Positions 8,064-17,010 of a stretch of 64,000 nt of DNA are shown here, piece after piece. The number at the start of each line of letters is the position of its first letter. Position 1 is the first letter of the stretch. The notes beneath the pieces were generated by a model. The model saw only the letters and a program-made list of their open reading frames with translations. It did no database searches and was not told the DNA's origin. The translations under genes were made by a program, and so were the position numbers. Origin of the DNA: Chloroflexi bacterium HGW-Chloroflexi-2 (lineage in GTDB: Bacteria; Chloroflexota; Anaerolineae; Anaerolineales; Anaerolineaceae); assembly GCA_002840735.1 (NCBI GenBank), contig PHBY01000006.1, positions 62,001-126,000 on the forward strand, in the 5' to 3' direction.

Positions 8064-8945
8064 TTAGCTCAGATTTTCTGCGCTAATTTTATTTAAACTT
8101 TCTACATGAGCCTGGTTAGTGGCATCACCATGTTTTGTCTTTGTCATGGTTGCTTTCTTTGCCATCAACTCTTCATATTCATCATCCTCAACCATGGCGA
8201 CACAACGACCAATCGAAGATTCACCATCCACAAAACGCCAGGGGAAGAATCCAACCTGTACACGGCGATTGAGAAGAAGGTCGAGATCACCACCCAGACA
8301 TTCAGCATGAATGATGTGATCCGGGAACATTTTGATGTGCATTTGTTGGTATTTATCATCATCAAAGAACTCTTCCAGCTCCACGCCTAATTTCTTTTTG
8401 AAGACCCGTTTTGCCTGTGCGGTCTGGCGAGGCATCCAATTGCGGATGATCGTGTTCATGGGATGATCCGCGCTACCGCAGTCCACACCAATCCAGCGTA
8501 ATTTCTTGGATTTTGCCCAGTCAACAAATTCAGCACCTGGACCAGGATGCATTACCATGTATCGGATTTCATCTGCTGTGGGTTGATCCCAGCCAAAGTG
8601 GTGATAACCGGTGTGAATGATCAAAATGTCGCCTTCTTTAACTTCGACACGTTCTTCAATCATTTTGCTGGTGTAAACATCATAATCAGCAACCACGTCA
8701 CTCAGATCAACAATGGCTGCTTCATGGATAAGGAAATCCATATCAAGAGAAGCAATATCCTTTCCTGGTGTGTAGAAATGAATTTCTCCATCTAAATGGG
8801 TACCGAGGTGATTTGAATGTGTCAAAAGTTGACCATTGGCTCCATTTGGGGCTAAGCGTTTATTATATTTAACCTGCAATGGTTCATAGGTTGGCCATGG
8901 AGGTGTGCCAATCCCTAACGGTATAGTGAGATCAATAAATTTCAT
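8064..8945 (-). CDS. Cyclase family metal-dependent hydrolase
   Basis: 293 residues of the PF04199 fold that includes kynurenine formamidase and isatin hydrolase. The family's metal-binding motif is visible as HLGTHLDGEIHF (H-x-G-T-H-x-D), and the expected later elements IDLTIPLG at the N-terminus, GDILIIHTGYHHFGW and DHIIHAE are present. It probably opens a cyclic amide or hydrolyses a formamide in the cytoplasm. The C-terminal ~30 residues form a charged tail beyond the usual domain. First gene of a two-gene operon with its own leader (operator 9105-9115 and hairpin 9001-9031). Confidence 0.85.
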   Translation of the reverse strand: MKFIDLTIPLGIGTPPWPTYEPLQVKYNKRLAPNGANGQLLTHSNHLGTHLDGEIHFYTPGKDIASLDMDFLIHEAAIVDLSDVVADYDVYTSKMIEERVEVKEGDILIIHTGYHHFGWDQPTADEIRYMVMHPGPGAEFVDWAKSKKLRWIGVDCGSADHPMNTIIRNWMPRQTAQAKRVFKKKLGVELEEFFDDDKYQQMHIKMFPDHIIHAECLGGDLDLLLNRRVQVGFFPWRFVDGESSIGRCVAMVEDDEYEELMAKKATMTKTKHGDATNQAHVESLNKISAENLS

Positions 8946-9000
8946 TTTCTTTCTCCTTTTTAATAATTTTTTCTACTTTGTAACAATGCAACTTTTCACA

Positions 9001-9031
9001 AAAAAAACGATACGATAAAAAAACCGTATCG
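9001..9031 (-). terminator. Terminator-like hairpin in the leader of the cyclase operon
   Basis: On the minus strand CGATACG and CGTATCG (9025-9031 and 9008-9014) form a 7-bp stem followed directly by seven T. It sits 56 bp before the cyclase start, after a strong AGGAGGTG element (9063-9070, minus strand), so it could attenuate transcription into the operon or end a short upstream transcript. Confidence 0.55.
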
Positions 9032-9104
9032 AAATAGACCATCTTTACTATTGATAGTAGGTGCACCTCCTGAATTTTTCCACAATAATCATTAACCATT
9101 AAAG

Positions 9105-9115
9105 TTGTCAGACAA
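9105..9115. promoter_or_regulatory. Possible GntR/FadR-family operator
   Basis: ttgtcagacaa is a perfect odd palindrome and fits the TNGTNNNACNA consensus of FadR-subfamily GntR regulators. It lies 160 bp upstream of the cyclase gene. No GntR gene is in the window. Confidence 0.45.
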
Positions 9116-9213
9116 TAGAGTTCGTATTTTTATTATCCAACTTTTTAGCTGAAAGTCAAGCTAAAAATTCAATTTTAGATCGTGATTTTAATCCCTATTA
9201 ATCTTCCATAATG

Positions 9214-9739
9214 TTATAGTTGTTGCAAAATATCATGCCAATGGTTTATTACAGAATTTTTGTCAATATCATATTTATTGGCTTGTAATAAGGTATTCCA
9301 AATCCTGGATGTCATTATCTCAGTTTCGATGTATTTATTCTTTATTAAAAAAATTACATCTTCAATATCAGTATCAAAACCCCGCTCCACTTTACTAAAG
9401 GCAATTATGTATGGATTAAGTATGAGAACATCAATTTCTCCAAATTTACCGAAAGGTAAACATTCATCCATATCATCTACAGTCACAGGCAAAAATTTTT
9501 CGATCGGTACCGCTTCAATATCCAAATGGAGTTTTTGTGCTACTTCTTCTAAAAAAACGATCAAATGTCCCCTTTTTCAGATCATCACCAACATAATCTA
9601 CATCTAAAGTTGGTCAACTACTCCCCAGTAAATTTAACGCACAACCCCCCAATAATATCAATCGATCTTTATCGGGATATTGACTACCAAGCATATCAAA
9701 AAAAATTCTTAACTTCGCACTACTTACTTTTTCTATCAT
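9214..9739 (-). pseudogene. Broken nucleotidyltransferase (DUF6036-like)
   Basis: Reading from ATG 9739, which overlaps the stop of the upstream gene as ATGA, the protein runs MIEKVSSAKLRIFFDMLG then LILLGGCALNLLGSS, meets an in-frame TGA at about 9615, and continues in the same frame as PTLDVDYVGDDLKKG, the metal-binding Asp-x-Asp part of a nucleotidyltransferase. About 40 nt later one extra base (around 9564-9568) shifts the frame; the rest (LIVFLEEVAQKLHLDIEAVP to DILQQL) is in the next frame. One nonsense (CGA to TGA would explain it) and one +1 frameshift therefore inactivate the gene. The intact family member would be ~175 residues. Confidence 0.75.
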
Positions 9740-10257
9740 TCCAATTTGCGTTCCCAATGGATTAATAATCGCTTCATCGCATGTTCGTATGTCCCATACC
9801 AATTAATTAATCTTCCAGAAATTAATTGTTGATTCTGACTTAATCTTCTGAGATTCTCATCCGGATCAATTCCAAGCTCAAAATCCAGTTGATTTTCGAA
9901 CATTATTGGAAGAGTGGATTCATATGTTGATAATGAAATTAATCTATCTTTATATTTCTGTTGTAAAAACATGGCTGCGCAATAATAAAATTGTAAAGTA
10001 ATTTTTGCCGTTGGTGCTAAGTTTTGATACACCACAGGAACTTTGGATGCAAGATTTGGTTGTTGAATAAATAAAGGTATTAATGCCAACCTAAACCGTG
10101 ATTCTTTTGAACTGGCGAGTAAGGCAATTAAGGTTTCAGGATTTAAAATTTCTTTATCAAGCTCGTTTTCATTATTTAAAAGAAATTCAATTCCTAATTG
10201 ATTTAAATTATTAACTATTATTGAGTTGTTCATTGTTTCAGGAATATTTTGTTCCAT
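9736..10257 (-). CDS. Conserved hypothetical partner of a nucleotidyltransferase
   Basis: 173 residues from ATG 10257 (a TTG at 10263 is also in frame). Mostly alpha-helical, with ESRFRLALIPLFIQQP, ITLQFYYCAAMFLQQKY and a C-terminal INWYGTYEHAMKRLLIHWE segment. No enzyme motif is seen. Its stop overlaps the ATG of the nucleotidyltransferase pseudogene, so the two were translationally coupled; this arrangement recalls antitoxin/nucleotidyltransferase pairs, but that role is inferred. A TATAAT box (10264-10269, minus strand) ends 6 nt before the ATG, suggesting leaderless mRNA. Confidence 0.6.
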   Translation of the reverse strand: MEQNIPETMNNSIIVNNLNQLGIEFLLNNENELDKEILNPETLIALLASSKESRFRLALIPLFIQQPNLASKVPVVYQNLAPTAKITLQFYYCAAMFLQQKYKDRLISLSTYESTLPIMFENQLDFELGIDPDENLRRLSQNQQLISGRLINWYGTYEHAMKRLLIHWERKLE

Positions 10258-10332
10258 AAACAAATTATATCATTTGTAATTACAGAGAATATTTTACAGA
10301 TTTATGGTTTAATCAAGAGGGAAAATCGCTCA

Positions 10333-11238
10333 ATGATAGAGGATAACATCACAATTATTAAAACCACGTTCGGTAAATTCGCTTATGATTGGCTGCTTCA
10401 ATCCAACCAGGTTGTTGTTTGGGGAAACACTTCTAGCGGTTTATTCTTACGTGTTCATGGAAATAGAATTATTTTCCTGACAAATAATAATCATTTTGGA
10501 CCAGTAAATGTTAATATCCAAAACCAAATTCCTATCCAATGGAAAAACGAGGATGAAGTCCAAATCATTCATGTAGACCGGGAATTTATTCTTACGAATA
10601 ATAAACAGCAAATAAAATTAAATATAGAAAATATTTGGAATACCCCTCAAAAACCTACTGGATTCATCTCTGATATTGAACAAAAGAAAAGATTGACACA
10701 GGCAGCCAATCAATTATCACTGTTGAAAAACGAAAAGGGTTATGCCCCCCTCCTGCTACCGTTTGTCACTGATACGCTCTCTTTGGAAACAGACAATACA
10801 TGGCTCTTTTCATCCTGGAACACAATCAAACTTCTAAAAATATCGATGATCCAAAAAGATACCGAATCCATTTTAGCGCTAGCCAATCTTCTGGTTGGAT
10901 CAGGTCGCGGACTGACCCCTTCCGGTGATGATCTATTAACTGGATTGACTTTTATGCGTAGACGCTGGTTTCCTGAAGTCAATTGGATAACAGAAGTCGA
11001 GAATCAACTGTTGGCAACATTTAAGGAAAAAACGACATCAGTCAGCAGTACTTTGTTTGAATGTGCCCTGCAAGGAGAAGCAGATGCCCGTATTCAGGAA
11101 ATGGCTGATGTATTGATGAGCACGGATATCCCATTCCAACAGCAAGCCATGGAGCTATCGCGCTGGGGAAGTTCATCGGGGGCAGATGTGTTCCTCGGGA
11201 TGTTGGTGGCAATTGAGGGTTTTCAAAACCATATTTGA
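10333..11238 (+). CDS. DUF2877 family protein (AllH/YlbF-like)
   Basis: 302 residues from ATG 10333 with AGAGGG 11 nt upstream; an earlier in-frame start at 10249 lacks a ribosome site and overlaps the divergent gene. The family hallmarks GRGLTPSGDDLLTG (about residue 192) and WGSSSGADVFLGML near the C-terminus are both present. In E. coli the family member AllH/YlbF is part of the oxamate carbamoyltransferase complex of allantoin use with FdrA-like partners. Here no such partners are nearby, so the reaction is uncertain. Confidence 0.78.
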   Translation: MIEDNITIIKTTFGKFAYDWLLQSNQVVVWGNTSSGLFLRVHGNRIIFLTNNNHFGPVNVNIQNQIPIQWKNEDEVQIIHVDREFILTNNKQQIKLNIENIWNTPQKPTGFISDIEQKKRLTQAANQLSLLKNEKGYAPLLLPFVTDTLSLETDNTWLFSSWNTIKLLKISMIQKDTESILALANLLVGSGRGLTPSGDDLLTGLTFMRRRWFPEVNWITEVENQLLATFKEKTTSVSSTLFECALQGEADARIQEMADVLMSTDIPFQQQAMELSRWGSSSGADVFLGMLVAIEGFQNHI

Positions 11239-11247
11239 GGATTAAGC

Positions 11248-11796
11248 ATGTCACTACCCATACAAAACCAAATCAAATGTCCCACCTGTTCTCAATCAGA
11301 TCGAATAATTTTGGTTGAAGACCTATATTTTGGATTGATTGAAAAAGACCAGAAAGTTGTTGCAAGATTTAGTATTCAACCTGATCAAATAAAACCTTTA
11401 CTGCGAGATATCAAACCTCCTACATTGGAAAAATTACCCATCTGGCTGATTATTCCTCCAGATATATTTATTGGCATTATTATTGGTATCATCCTGCTAC
11501 TGGTAGTTATTTCTGGAATGCAACAAGGATTCGATCAAAAGTACGCATTTTCAATGGTTTTGCTTTTGGTTTACTTGATATTTCGCCGTTATCTTAATGC
11601 GCAATACATAGCCAAAAAAAACGAAAGGGAAAAAGAAATCAACCAGGCTCAAAAAGCAGCCGATCGATGGTCTTCTTTATTCATCTGTCTTCATGATATG
11701 ACTGTTTTCAGTGGTCATAGCAACAACTTTTTTGCTATTACGGAATTTCAAAATAGAATCCATAAAGGGTTCCCTTTAGATTCCACATCCGATTAA
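11248..11796 (+). CDS. Hypothetical membrane protein with N-terminal CPxC
   Basis: 182 residues, starting 9 bp after the DUF2877 gene and probably co-transcribed with it. The N-terminus has a single CPTC pair, half of a zinc ribbon. Two membrane helices follow (about 70-92 and 98-113: FIGIIIGIILLLVVI, YAFSMVLLLVYLIF), then a basic helical cytoplasmic stretch (KKNEREKEINQAQKAADRW). I do not recognise a family; function unknown. Confidence 0.6.
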   Translation: MSLPIQNQIKCPTCSQSDRIILVEDLYFGLIEKDQKVVARFSIQPDQIKPLLRDIKPPTLEKLPIWLIIPPDIFIGIIIGIILLLVVISGMQQGFDQKYAFSMVLLLVYLIFRRYLNAQYIAKKNEREKEINQAQKAADRWSSLFICLHDMTVFSGHSNNFFAITEFQNRIHKGFPLDSTSD

Positions 11797-11804
11797 GCCT
11801 GATC

Positions 11805-11835
11805 AAAAAAGAAGGCTCAGTTTTCCTGAACCTTC
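11805..11835 (-). terminator. Terminator between convergent genes
   Basis: gaaggctcag and ctgaaccttc pair over nine positions with one mismatch; on the minus strand the stem is followed by six T, so it serves the MFS gene. Confidence 0.65.
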
Positions 11836-11857
11836 ATAATTGGTAATAAAGAGAAAA

Positions 11858-13195
11858 TTATTCCTGAAGTTCTTTTGCTCGTTCGCGCATTTGTTCTCGT
11901 AATATTTTTGAATCGCGAGGATAAGCCCAATAAAATAAAGTAAATAGGACTGCGCAGATGATCCACGGAAACGGAATTGTCCAGATCATTGCCTCGGTGA
12001 ATCCAATACGGTCTGCCAATACACCGGCAATATAGGCAGCGAAAGCAGCAAAACCACTTTCGATAAAAGTTACCATTGCAAAAGCTGTTCCTCGTAATTC
12101 AGGCGGGACTGCCCCTTGCATCATCGGCTCTTTGGCTCCTTTACCAGGCCAGCTGATGAGCAAGGCAGTTACCGCGCACAAAGCAACCAGTTGACCAAAA
12201 GACCAGTTGTCGGTTTGGGTGAACAAAATATAGGTCAGTGGAATACCTGAAACAATCGATATTTGACCAATCGCGGTACGACCATATTTGGGACTCTTAC
12301 CCTCTGCCCAATCTCCTAGAAACCCTCCAATGATGTTTGATAAAGCAGTGCCAACCACAATACCTGCAAACGCTACGGATGCTAACGACTCGGTTAATCC
12401 ACGCACATTCACAAACCAGGTAATGAGATACAATCCCATGACTACCCAGGGCATCGTACCTGCCAATCCCTGGGCTATCGCTACCCAGATGGTAGGGATT
12501 TTCAAGACTTTCGGAATATCACTGAATTTGACCTTGTATTTGGCTGCATCCTCAGCAGTTATTTTGCCCATTAGCTCTGGCTCAGATGCGCCACGTACCG
12601 GTTCATCCACCATAAACCAGATGACCAAACCAGAAACCACACTGAACAAACCTAACGAAATAAAACCCCAGCGCCATAAAGTGGGAGAAGCAAGAAGCCC
12701 TAAACCAAGGGTTCCCACAACAATTCCCATAACCCCGATTGCTTCTAATATGCCTAATGCTCGTCCTCGCTGTTTAGGAGGAAACGTATCAGACATAATT
12801 GAAAATGTTGCCGGCATCAAACAGCCCAATCCGATTCCGGAAATTGCACGAATGATTAATAATTGTCCAAAATTCTGTGTCAGACCGCAAACCGCTGTCC
12901 ATATACCCCATAATCCAGTTCCAATCAGAATTACTTTTTTCCTGGAATATCGATCAGCAGCATAACCCCAGAATGGAGCGCTGACTGCCTGTAAAATACT
13001 TCTGATGGTTCCAATCAATCCCAGATTGGTGTAGCTTAACCCCCATAATGCCTGTAATGTGGGAAATAAAACGGATATTGTCTGACCTTCACCCTGATCA
13101 ATAAAATAACCAAAGGATAAGGCAAACAATGTTCGCCAACGCCGTTGTTTTTTCGCAGGCTTTTCTACTGGTATTGCAAAACTCTCTGTTGCCAT
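11858..13195 (-). CDS. MFS transporter
   Basis: 445 residues from ATG 13195 (GAGGAG 6 nt upstream; the TTG two codons earlier overlaps poorly with it). Twelve hydrophobic segments are apparent. The cytoplasmic loop 2-3 signature GYAADRYSRKKVI (motif A) and the 6-7 loop DTFPPKQRGRALG are intact. The sequence resembles organic-anion or spinster-like members, but the substrate cannot be assigned. It is monocistronic, with its 3' end converging on the DUF2877 pair. Confidence 0.85.
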   Translation of the reverse strand: MATESFAIPVEKPAKKQRRWRTLFALSFGYFIDQGEGQTISVLFPTLQALWGLSYTNLGLIGTIRSILQAVSAPFWGYAADRYSRKKVILIGTGLWGIWTAVCGLTQNFGQLLIIRAISGIGLGCLMPATFSIMSDTFPPKQRGRALGILEAIGVMGIVVGTLGLGLLASPTLWRWGFISLGLFSVVSGLVIWFMVDEPVRGASEPELMGKITAEDAAKYKVKFSDIPKVLKIPTIWVAIAQGLAGTMPWVVMGLYLITWFVNVRGLTESLASVAFAGIVVGTALSNIIGGFLGDWAEGKSPKYGRTAIGQISIVSGIPLTYILFTQTDNWSFGQLVALCAVTALLISWPGKGAKEPMMQGAVPPELRGTAFAMVTFIESGFAAFAAYIAGVLADRIGFTEAMIWTIPFPWIICAVLFTLFYWAYPRDSKILREQMRERAKELQE

Positions 13196-13372
13196 AAACA
13201 ACTCCTCATTTATAAATGTTGAAAAAACATCTTAAATTGTATTTTTTTTAGGGATACTGAATTCTAGAAAAATGGATCGTGATTGTCAAGCATTTTTATC
13301 TTTGTTTTCCTGAGGACTTTAATGAGTTGATAGAAAGATGAAAAAAAGTCTCTTTCTGTGTACAATAAAAAC

Positions 13373-15436
13373 ATGATATTGGGCAGATTTCCATACCCAA
13401 CATATCGCAGGATGCGTCATATTCTTATTGTTTGGATCGTTGAAACAATAACTTTATACCTATTAGGTCGTTGGTTGCCAGGGCTGGTTATTTCCAGTGA
13501 AGTTGATGCATTTTTGGCTGTTACTTTGATCGGTCTCTTAAATGCAATCCTGAGACCCCTCATTCTGCAATTGACAATAACGCTCACCGTTCTAACATTG
13601 GGACTGTTTTCATTTTTCCTGAATATTGTTGTTATTATATTGGTAGCTTACATCATGCCCGGATTCAATTTTTTGGATTATTCAAGTGTAATTTATGTTG
13701 TTCTAGGCATTACATTTATGAATTTGTTAGCATCCAACCTATTGGCATTAGATGAAAATGATTCATATTATCGTTCGGTCATCCCCAAACTAAAACCCAA
13801 AGATCTCCCTCCAGAAAGTGCACAACCAGCAGGTCTTATCATCATTGAAATTGATGGGCTGTCTTATAACGTTCTTCGCGAAGCAATAGACCTTGGTTAC
13901 ATGCCGACCCTGCGCAATTTTATTGCTAGGAATTATCAGATCCATGCCTGGAATTGTGGGCTACCATCACAGACATCTGCCAGCCAGATGGGTATTTTAT
14001 ACGGTGAAAACACAAACATCCCCGCTTTCCGGTGGTATGAAAAGAATCGCGAAAAACTGGTGGTCTCCAATCATCTCAGTGATACAGCGATGATTGAAGA
14101 ACGATTTCAGCATAGAGATGGATTATTAGCTGTTAACAGTTCCAGTCTGGGGAATATGTTTTCGGGAAATGCAGTTCGGTCTGTTCTGACCATGAGTAAA
14201 TTATCTCAATTTAGAAAACTCCCAAAAAAAAGCGGAAATTTTTATAATTTTTTCCTAAATCCCTACAACTACATTCACACAATTCTTCTGATGATCCTGG
14301 AATTAATCCGTGAACTTTATCAATCCACGGCACAAATTTTGTCCGGACGAAGTCCTCGTATTCGCAGAACACTGCTCTTCGCATTGGAACGTACTATTTC
14401 AGCCGTTCTCATTCGTGAGTTGACTACCCACCTATTGATCGAGGATATGTTCCGAGGATGTCAAACGATCTACGCAACTTATTTTGGTTATGATGTAGTA
14501 GCCCATCACACAGGTGTGGACAGTCCTGGTGCACTGACAACATTGCGAGATATTGACAAACAAATACAACGTATCAATGATGCAATTGAACATGCCCCGC
14601 GCATGTATGAAATTGTCATCATCTCCGATCACGGTTTGTCCGAAGGAGCACCATTTCAACAGTTATTTGGAATTACCCTCGAACAACTCATCCAAAAAAT
14701 TCTTGAGGACCAATATTCAATCGTTGATACTGGCACATCTGAGGAAACAAAAGGATATGTAAATTCGTTATTACAAATGGCGCTGGCTCCTCATAAAAAA
14801 TTGAACGAAACAGCCCGACACATTTATGAACAATATAAAAAAGATAAAGGAAATTATTTTTATTTTGACCTACCTCAAAAGGATACCCAGGTAAAACAAT
14901 CAGATATGGTTCTATGTACTTCCGGCAGCCTGGCAATGTTGTACTTTACGCACATTAAACAAAGACTTCTCCTAGAGGAAATTAAGGAACTTTATCCAAA
15001 TTTGATTGAAGCATTGATATGCCATCCTGGAATCGGATTTCTGGCAATTGACTCATACATCAATGGACCGGTTGTTATCAATGCAGAAGGAATTTACTAC
15101 CTCAATTCTAAAGATTTTGAAGGTCAGAATCCGCTGGCTATTTACGATGAAACCGCAGCCTGGCAATTAGAAAAATTATTTTCGTACTCAAATGTTGGCG
15201 ATATCGTTATCCAGAGCCGATATAACCCTGAAACGGGGCAAATACCAGCATTTGAGAACCTGCTTGCCCATCATGGAGGTATTGGTGGTGACCAAACTTT
15301 GGCATTCGTGATGCATTCAGAAAAATTACATTTTGACAGACCCATAAACGATGCGACCCAGATGCATCATCAATTACAAAAATGGCAAAATATTCTTTTC
15401 AGTTCTCTACCTCATCAGGATTTAGAAAGTAAGTAA
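13373..15436 (+). CDS. Fusion: holin-IV-like membrane domain plus alkaline-phosphatase-superfamily phosphodiesterase
   Basis: About 687 residues from ATG 13373 (GTG 13358 also in frame). Residues 1-120 hold four membrane helices of the mycobacterial-type phage holin superfamily IV (VDAFLAVTLIGLLNAILRPLILQL). From about 150 a type I phosphodiesterase/nucleotide pyrophosphatase domain follows: IIEIDGLSYNVLREAI (first metal Asp), GLPSQTSASQMGILYG (nucleophile Thr/Ser region), YFGYDVVAHHTG and IISDHGLSEG (metal His/Asp). The domain has an insert of about 130 residues. The catalytic part may face the outside. Substrate unknown; phosphonate, nucleotide or lipid headgroup hydrolysis are possible. 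Confidence 0.75.
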   Translation: MILGRFPYPTYRRMRHILIVWIVETITLYLLGRWLPGLVISSEVDAFLAVTLIGLLNAILRPLILQLTITLTVLTLGLFSFFLNIVVIILVAYIMPGFNFLDYSSVIYVVLGITFMNLLASNLLALDENDSYYRSVIPKLKPKDLPPESAQPAGLIIIEIDGLSYNVLREAIDLGYMPTLRNFIARNYQIHAWNCGLPSQTSASQMGILYGENTNIPAFRWYEKNREKLVVSNHLSDTAMIEERFQHRDGLLAVNSSSLGNMFSGNAVRSVLTMSKLSQFRKLPKKSGNFYNFFLNPYNYIHTILLMILELIRELYQSTAQILSGRSPRIRRTLLFALERTISAVLIRELTTHLLIEDMFRGCQTIYATYFGYDVVAHHTGVDSPGALTTLRDIDKQIQRINDAIEHAPRMYEIVIISDHGLSEGAPFQQLFGITLEQLIQKILEDQYSIVDTGTSEETKGYVNSLLQMALAPHKKLNETARHIYEQYKKDKGNYFYFDLPQKDTQVKQSDMVLCTSGSLAMLYFTHIKQRLLLEEIKELYPNLIEALICHPGIGFLAIDSYINGPVVINAEGIYYLNSKDFEGQNPLAIYDETAAWQLEKLFSYSNVGDIVIQSRYNPETGQIPAFENLLAHHGGIGGDQTLAFVMHSEKLHFDRPINDATQMHHQLQKWQNILFSSLPHQDLESK

Positions 15437-15618
15437 TATCATACCTCATAAAATTTGACAATTATCTACTTAATTAAGAATACATGACCTTGTAGTACTC
15501 CTTCTTTATAAGTGAAAAAAATAAGCTTTCTCAGAATTGTGACAAACCGATACGATATTTCCTACAGTATAATTAAGCGACTTAATTAATCTGAAAGAAT
15601 GATGGTTCCTTTTTGTAC

Positions 15619-16533
15619 ATGAAACAACCAACTTTTTTTATCGCTGGTGCCCCCAGATGCGGAACAACTGCGCTTTACCATTACCTGAATCAGCATCCAC
15701 AAATCTTCATGTCCGAAGTAAAGGAATTGAATTATTTTGCGCATGATTTTCCGCATGTACAAAAAATTTCTTTCAAATCAAAAGAAGATTATCTGAATGT
15801 TTTTTCAAAAGCCAATTCTACCCACCTGGCAATTGGTGAAGCAAGCCCATTTTATCTTTACTCCAAAGTTGCCTTTTCAAATATGCACTCATTTGATCCA
15901 AATGCAAGAATTATTCTCAGTCTACGGAATCCAATTGATTTTGTACAATCTTTCCATCAATTGAATCTAAGCTTACTAAGAGAAGATCAAAAGGATTTAA
16001 GGAAAGCCTGGGCATTACAAAAACAACGATTATCTGGAAATAAAATCCCAAAAAGCTGCCGCCAACCAGAGTTAATCCAGTATGGTGAATTGGGATTGTT
16101 TGGTAAGTATGTAGAAAAACTTCTGGAAATATTCCCGCGTAATCAAGTTTTGATCATAATTTTTGAAGATTTCCGTAAGGATCCTCAAACAATCTACGAA
16201 GAAATTCTGAAGTTTATCGATGTGACATCCGATGGACGGAAGGAGTTCCCCCCGGTCAATGTCAGTTTCGAAAACCGTTCAAAACTCATGGCAACAGTAT
16301 TTCATCCCCCTCAATTTGTTTATAAACCTTTCATGAAATTCATTTCTTTGTTTGGCCTGGATTTTATGAAAAGTTTTTCTGTGTTTTATAATCGTATCGA
16401 GAAATTGAATGTAACTCAAGCAAAAAAAATATCATTAGATCCTGAATTTCGCCAGGAACTTCAGGATTTTTATCAGCAGGATATTGAGAAACTGGCTGAT
16501 ATTGTGGATCGTGACCTGTCTGAGTGGCGATAA
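15619..16533 (+). CDS. Sulfotransferase family protein
   Basis: 304 residues from ATG 15619. The PAPS-binding loop is clear at the N-terminus (FIAGAPRCGTTALYHYL, 5'-phosphosulfate loop), as is the 3'-phosphate strand-helix ARIILSLRNPIDFVQSF, and a helix with FEDFRKDPQTIYEEILKFI matching the conserved C-terminal part. It should transfer sulfate from PAPS to a hydroxyl or amine of a glycan or small molecule. No signal peptide, so it acts in the cytoplasm. No PAPS synthesis genes are nearby. A possible -10 TATAAT lies about 50 bp upstream. Confidence 0.85.
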   Translation: MKQPTFFIAGAPRCGTTALYHYLNQHPQIFMSEVKELNYFAHDFPHVQKISFKSKEDYLNVFSKANSTHLAIGEASPFYLYSKVAFSNMHSFDPNARIILSLRNPIDFVQSFHQLNLSLLREDQKDLRKAWALQKQRLSGNKIPKSCRQPELIQYGELGLFGKYVEKLLEIFPRNQVLIIIFEDFRKDPQTIYEEILKFIDVTSDGRKEFPPVNVSFENRSKLMATVFHPPQFVYKPFMKFISLFGLDFMKSFSVFYNRIEKLNVTQAKKISLDPEFRQELQDFYQQDIEKLADIVDRDLSEWR

Positions 16534-16578
16534 TTATTCTTTTTCCGAATATCATAACTAATCTAATACAGAGGTATC

Positions 16579-17010
16579 ATGCAAACTATCAAAATTGCCA
16601 AAATAGATCCAAGCGCCTTTCTTCCCACCCGAAAACATCCTGTTGATGCTGGTTTGGACATATACGCCAATTGCAATATCGTTATTGAACCTCATTCGAC
16701 ATCAATTGTCAGCACCGGCATTACGCTGGAAATAACCAATGGATTTGTGGGTTTACTCAAACCTAAAGGACGCAACAATCATCTGCTGGGTGCAGGTGTG
16801 GTCGATGCAGGTTATCAGGGGGAAATTTTAGTGAAAGTGGCAAACATCAGTGATCATCCATTGAAAATCAAACCTGGTGATGCTGTCGGGCAGTTGTTGA
16901 TACTCCCCATATACACGCCAGAAGTGCTTGAAGTAAATCCTGATCAAGTTCATCAAGAAAACTCTTCACGTGGAAATTCAGGCGGTATTGTCGATCAACA
17001 TATAACCTGA
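16579..17010 (+). CDS. dut: dUTP diphosphatase family protein
   Basis: 143 residues, the size of a trimeric dUTPase. Motif 1 (AGLDIYA), motif 2/3 region (KPKGRNNHLLGAGVVDAGYQGEI), motif 4 (GDAVGQLLILP) and motif 5 (SSRGNSGGI) are in order. Motif 2 has KGRNN in place of the usual RSG, so the relation to dCTP deaminase-type relatives should be kept open, but the motif 3 Asp (VVDAGY) is intact. It hydrolyses dUTP to dUMP and keeps uracil out of DNA. AGAGG precedes the ATG. Confidence 0.85.
   Translation: MQTIKIAKIDPSAFLPTRKHPVDAGLDIYANCNIVIEPHSTSIVSTGITLEITNGFVGLLKPKGRNNHLLGAGVVDAGYQGEILVKVANISDHPLKIKPGDAVGQLLILPIYTPEVLEVNPDQVHQENSSRGNSGGIVDQHIT

Noticed and set aside
9600-9620. Selenocysteine at the in-frame TGA of the nucleotidyltransferase
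   Set aside because: The family has Arg there, a frameshift follows within 50 nt, and no SECIS-like hairpin is evident; decay is simpler.
12288-12965. Long open frame (225 residues) antisense to the MFS gene
   Set aside because: It is a mirror of a hydrophobic gene, rich in Pro/Asn/Thr with no conserved motif; the minus-strand MFS protein has clear family signatures.
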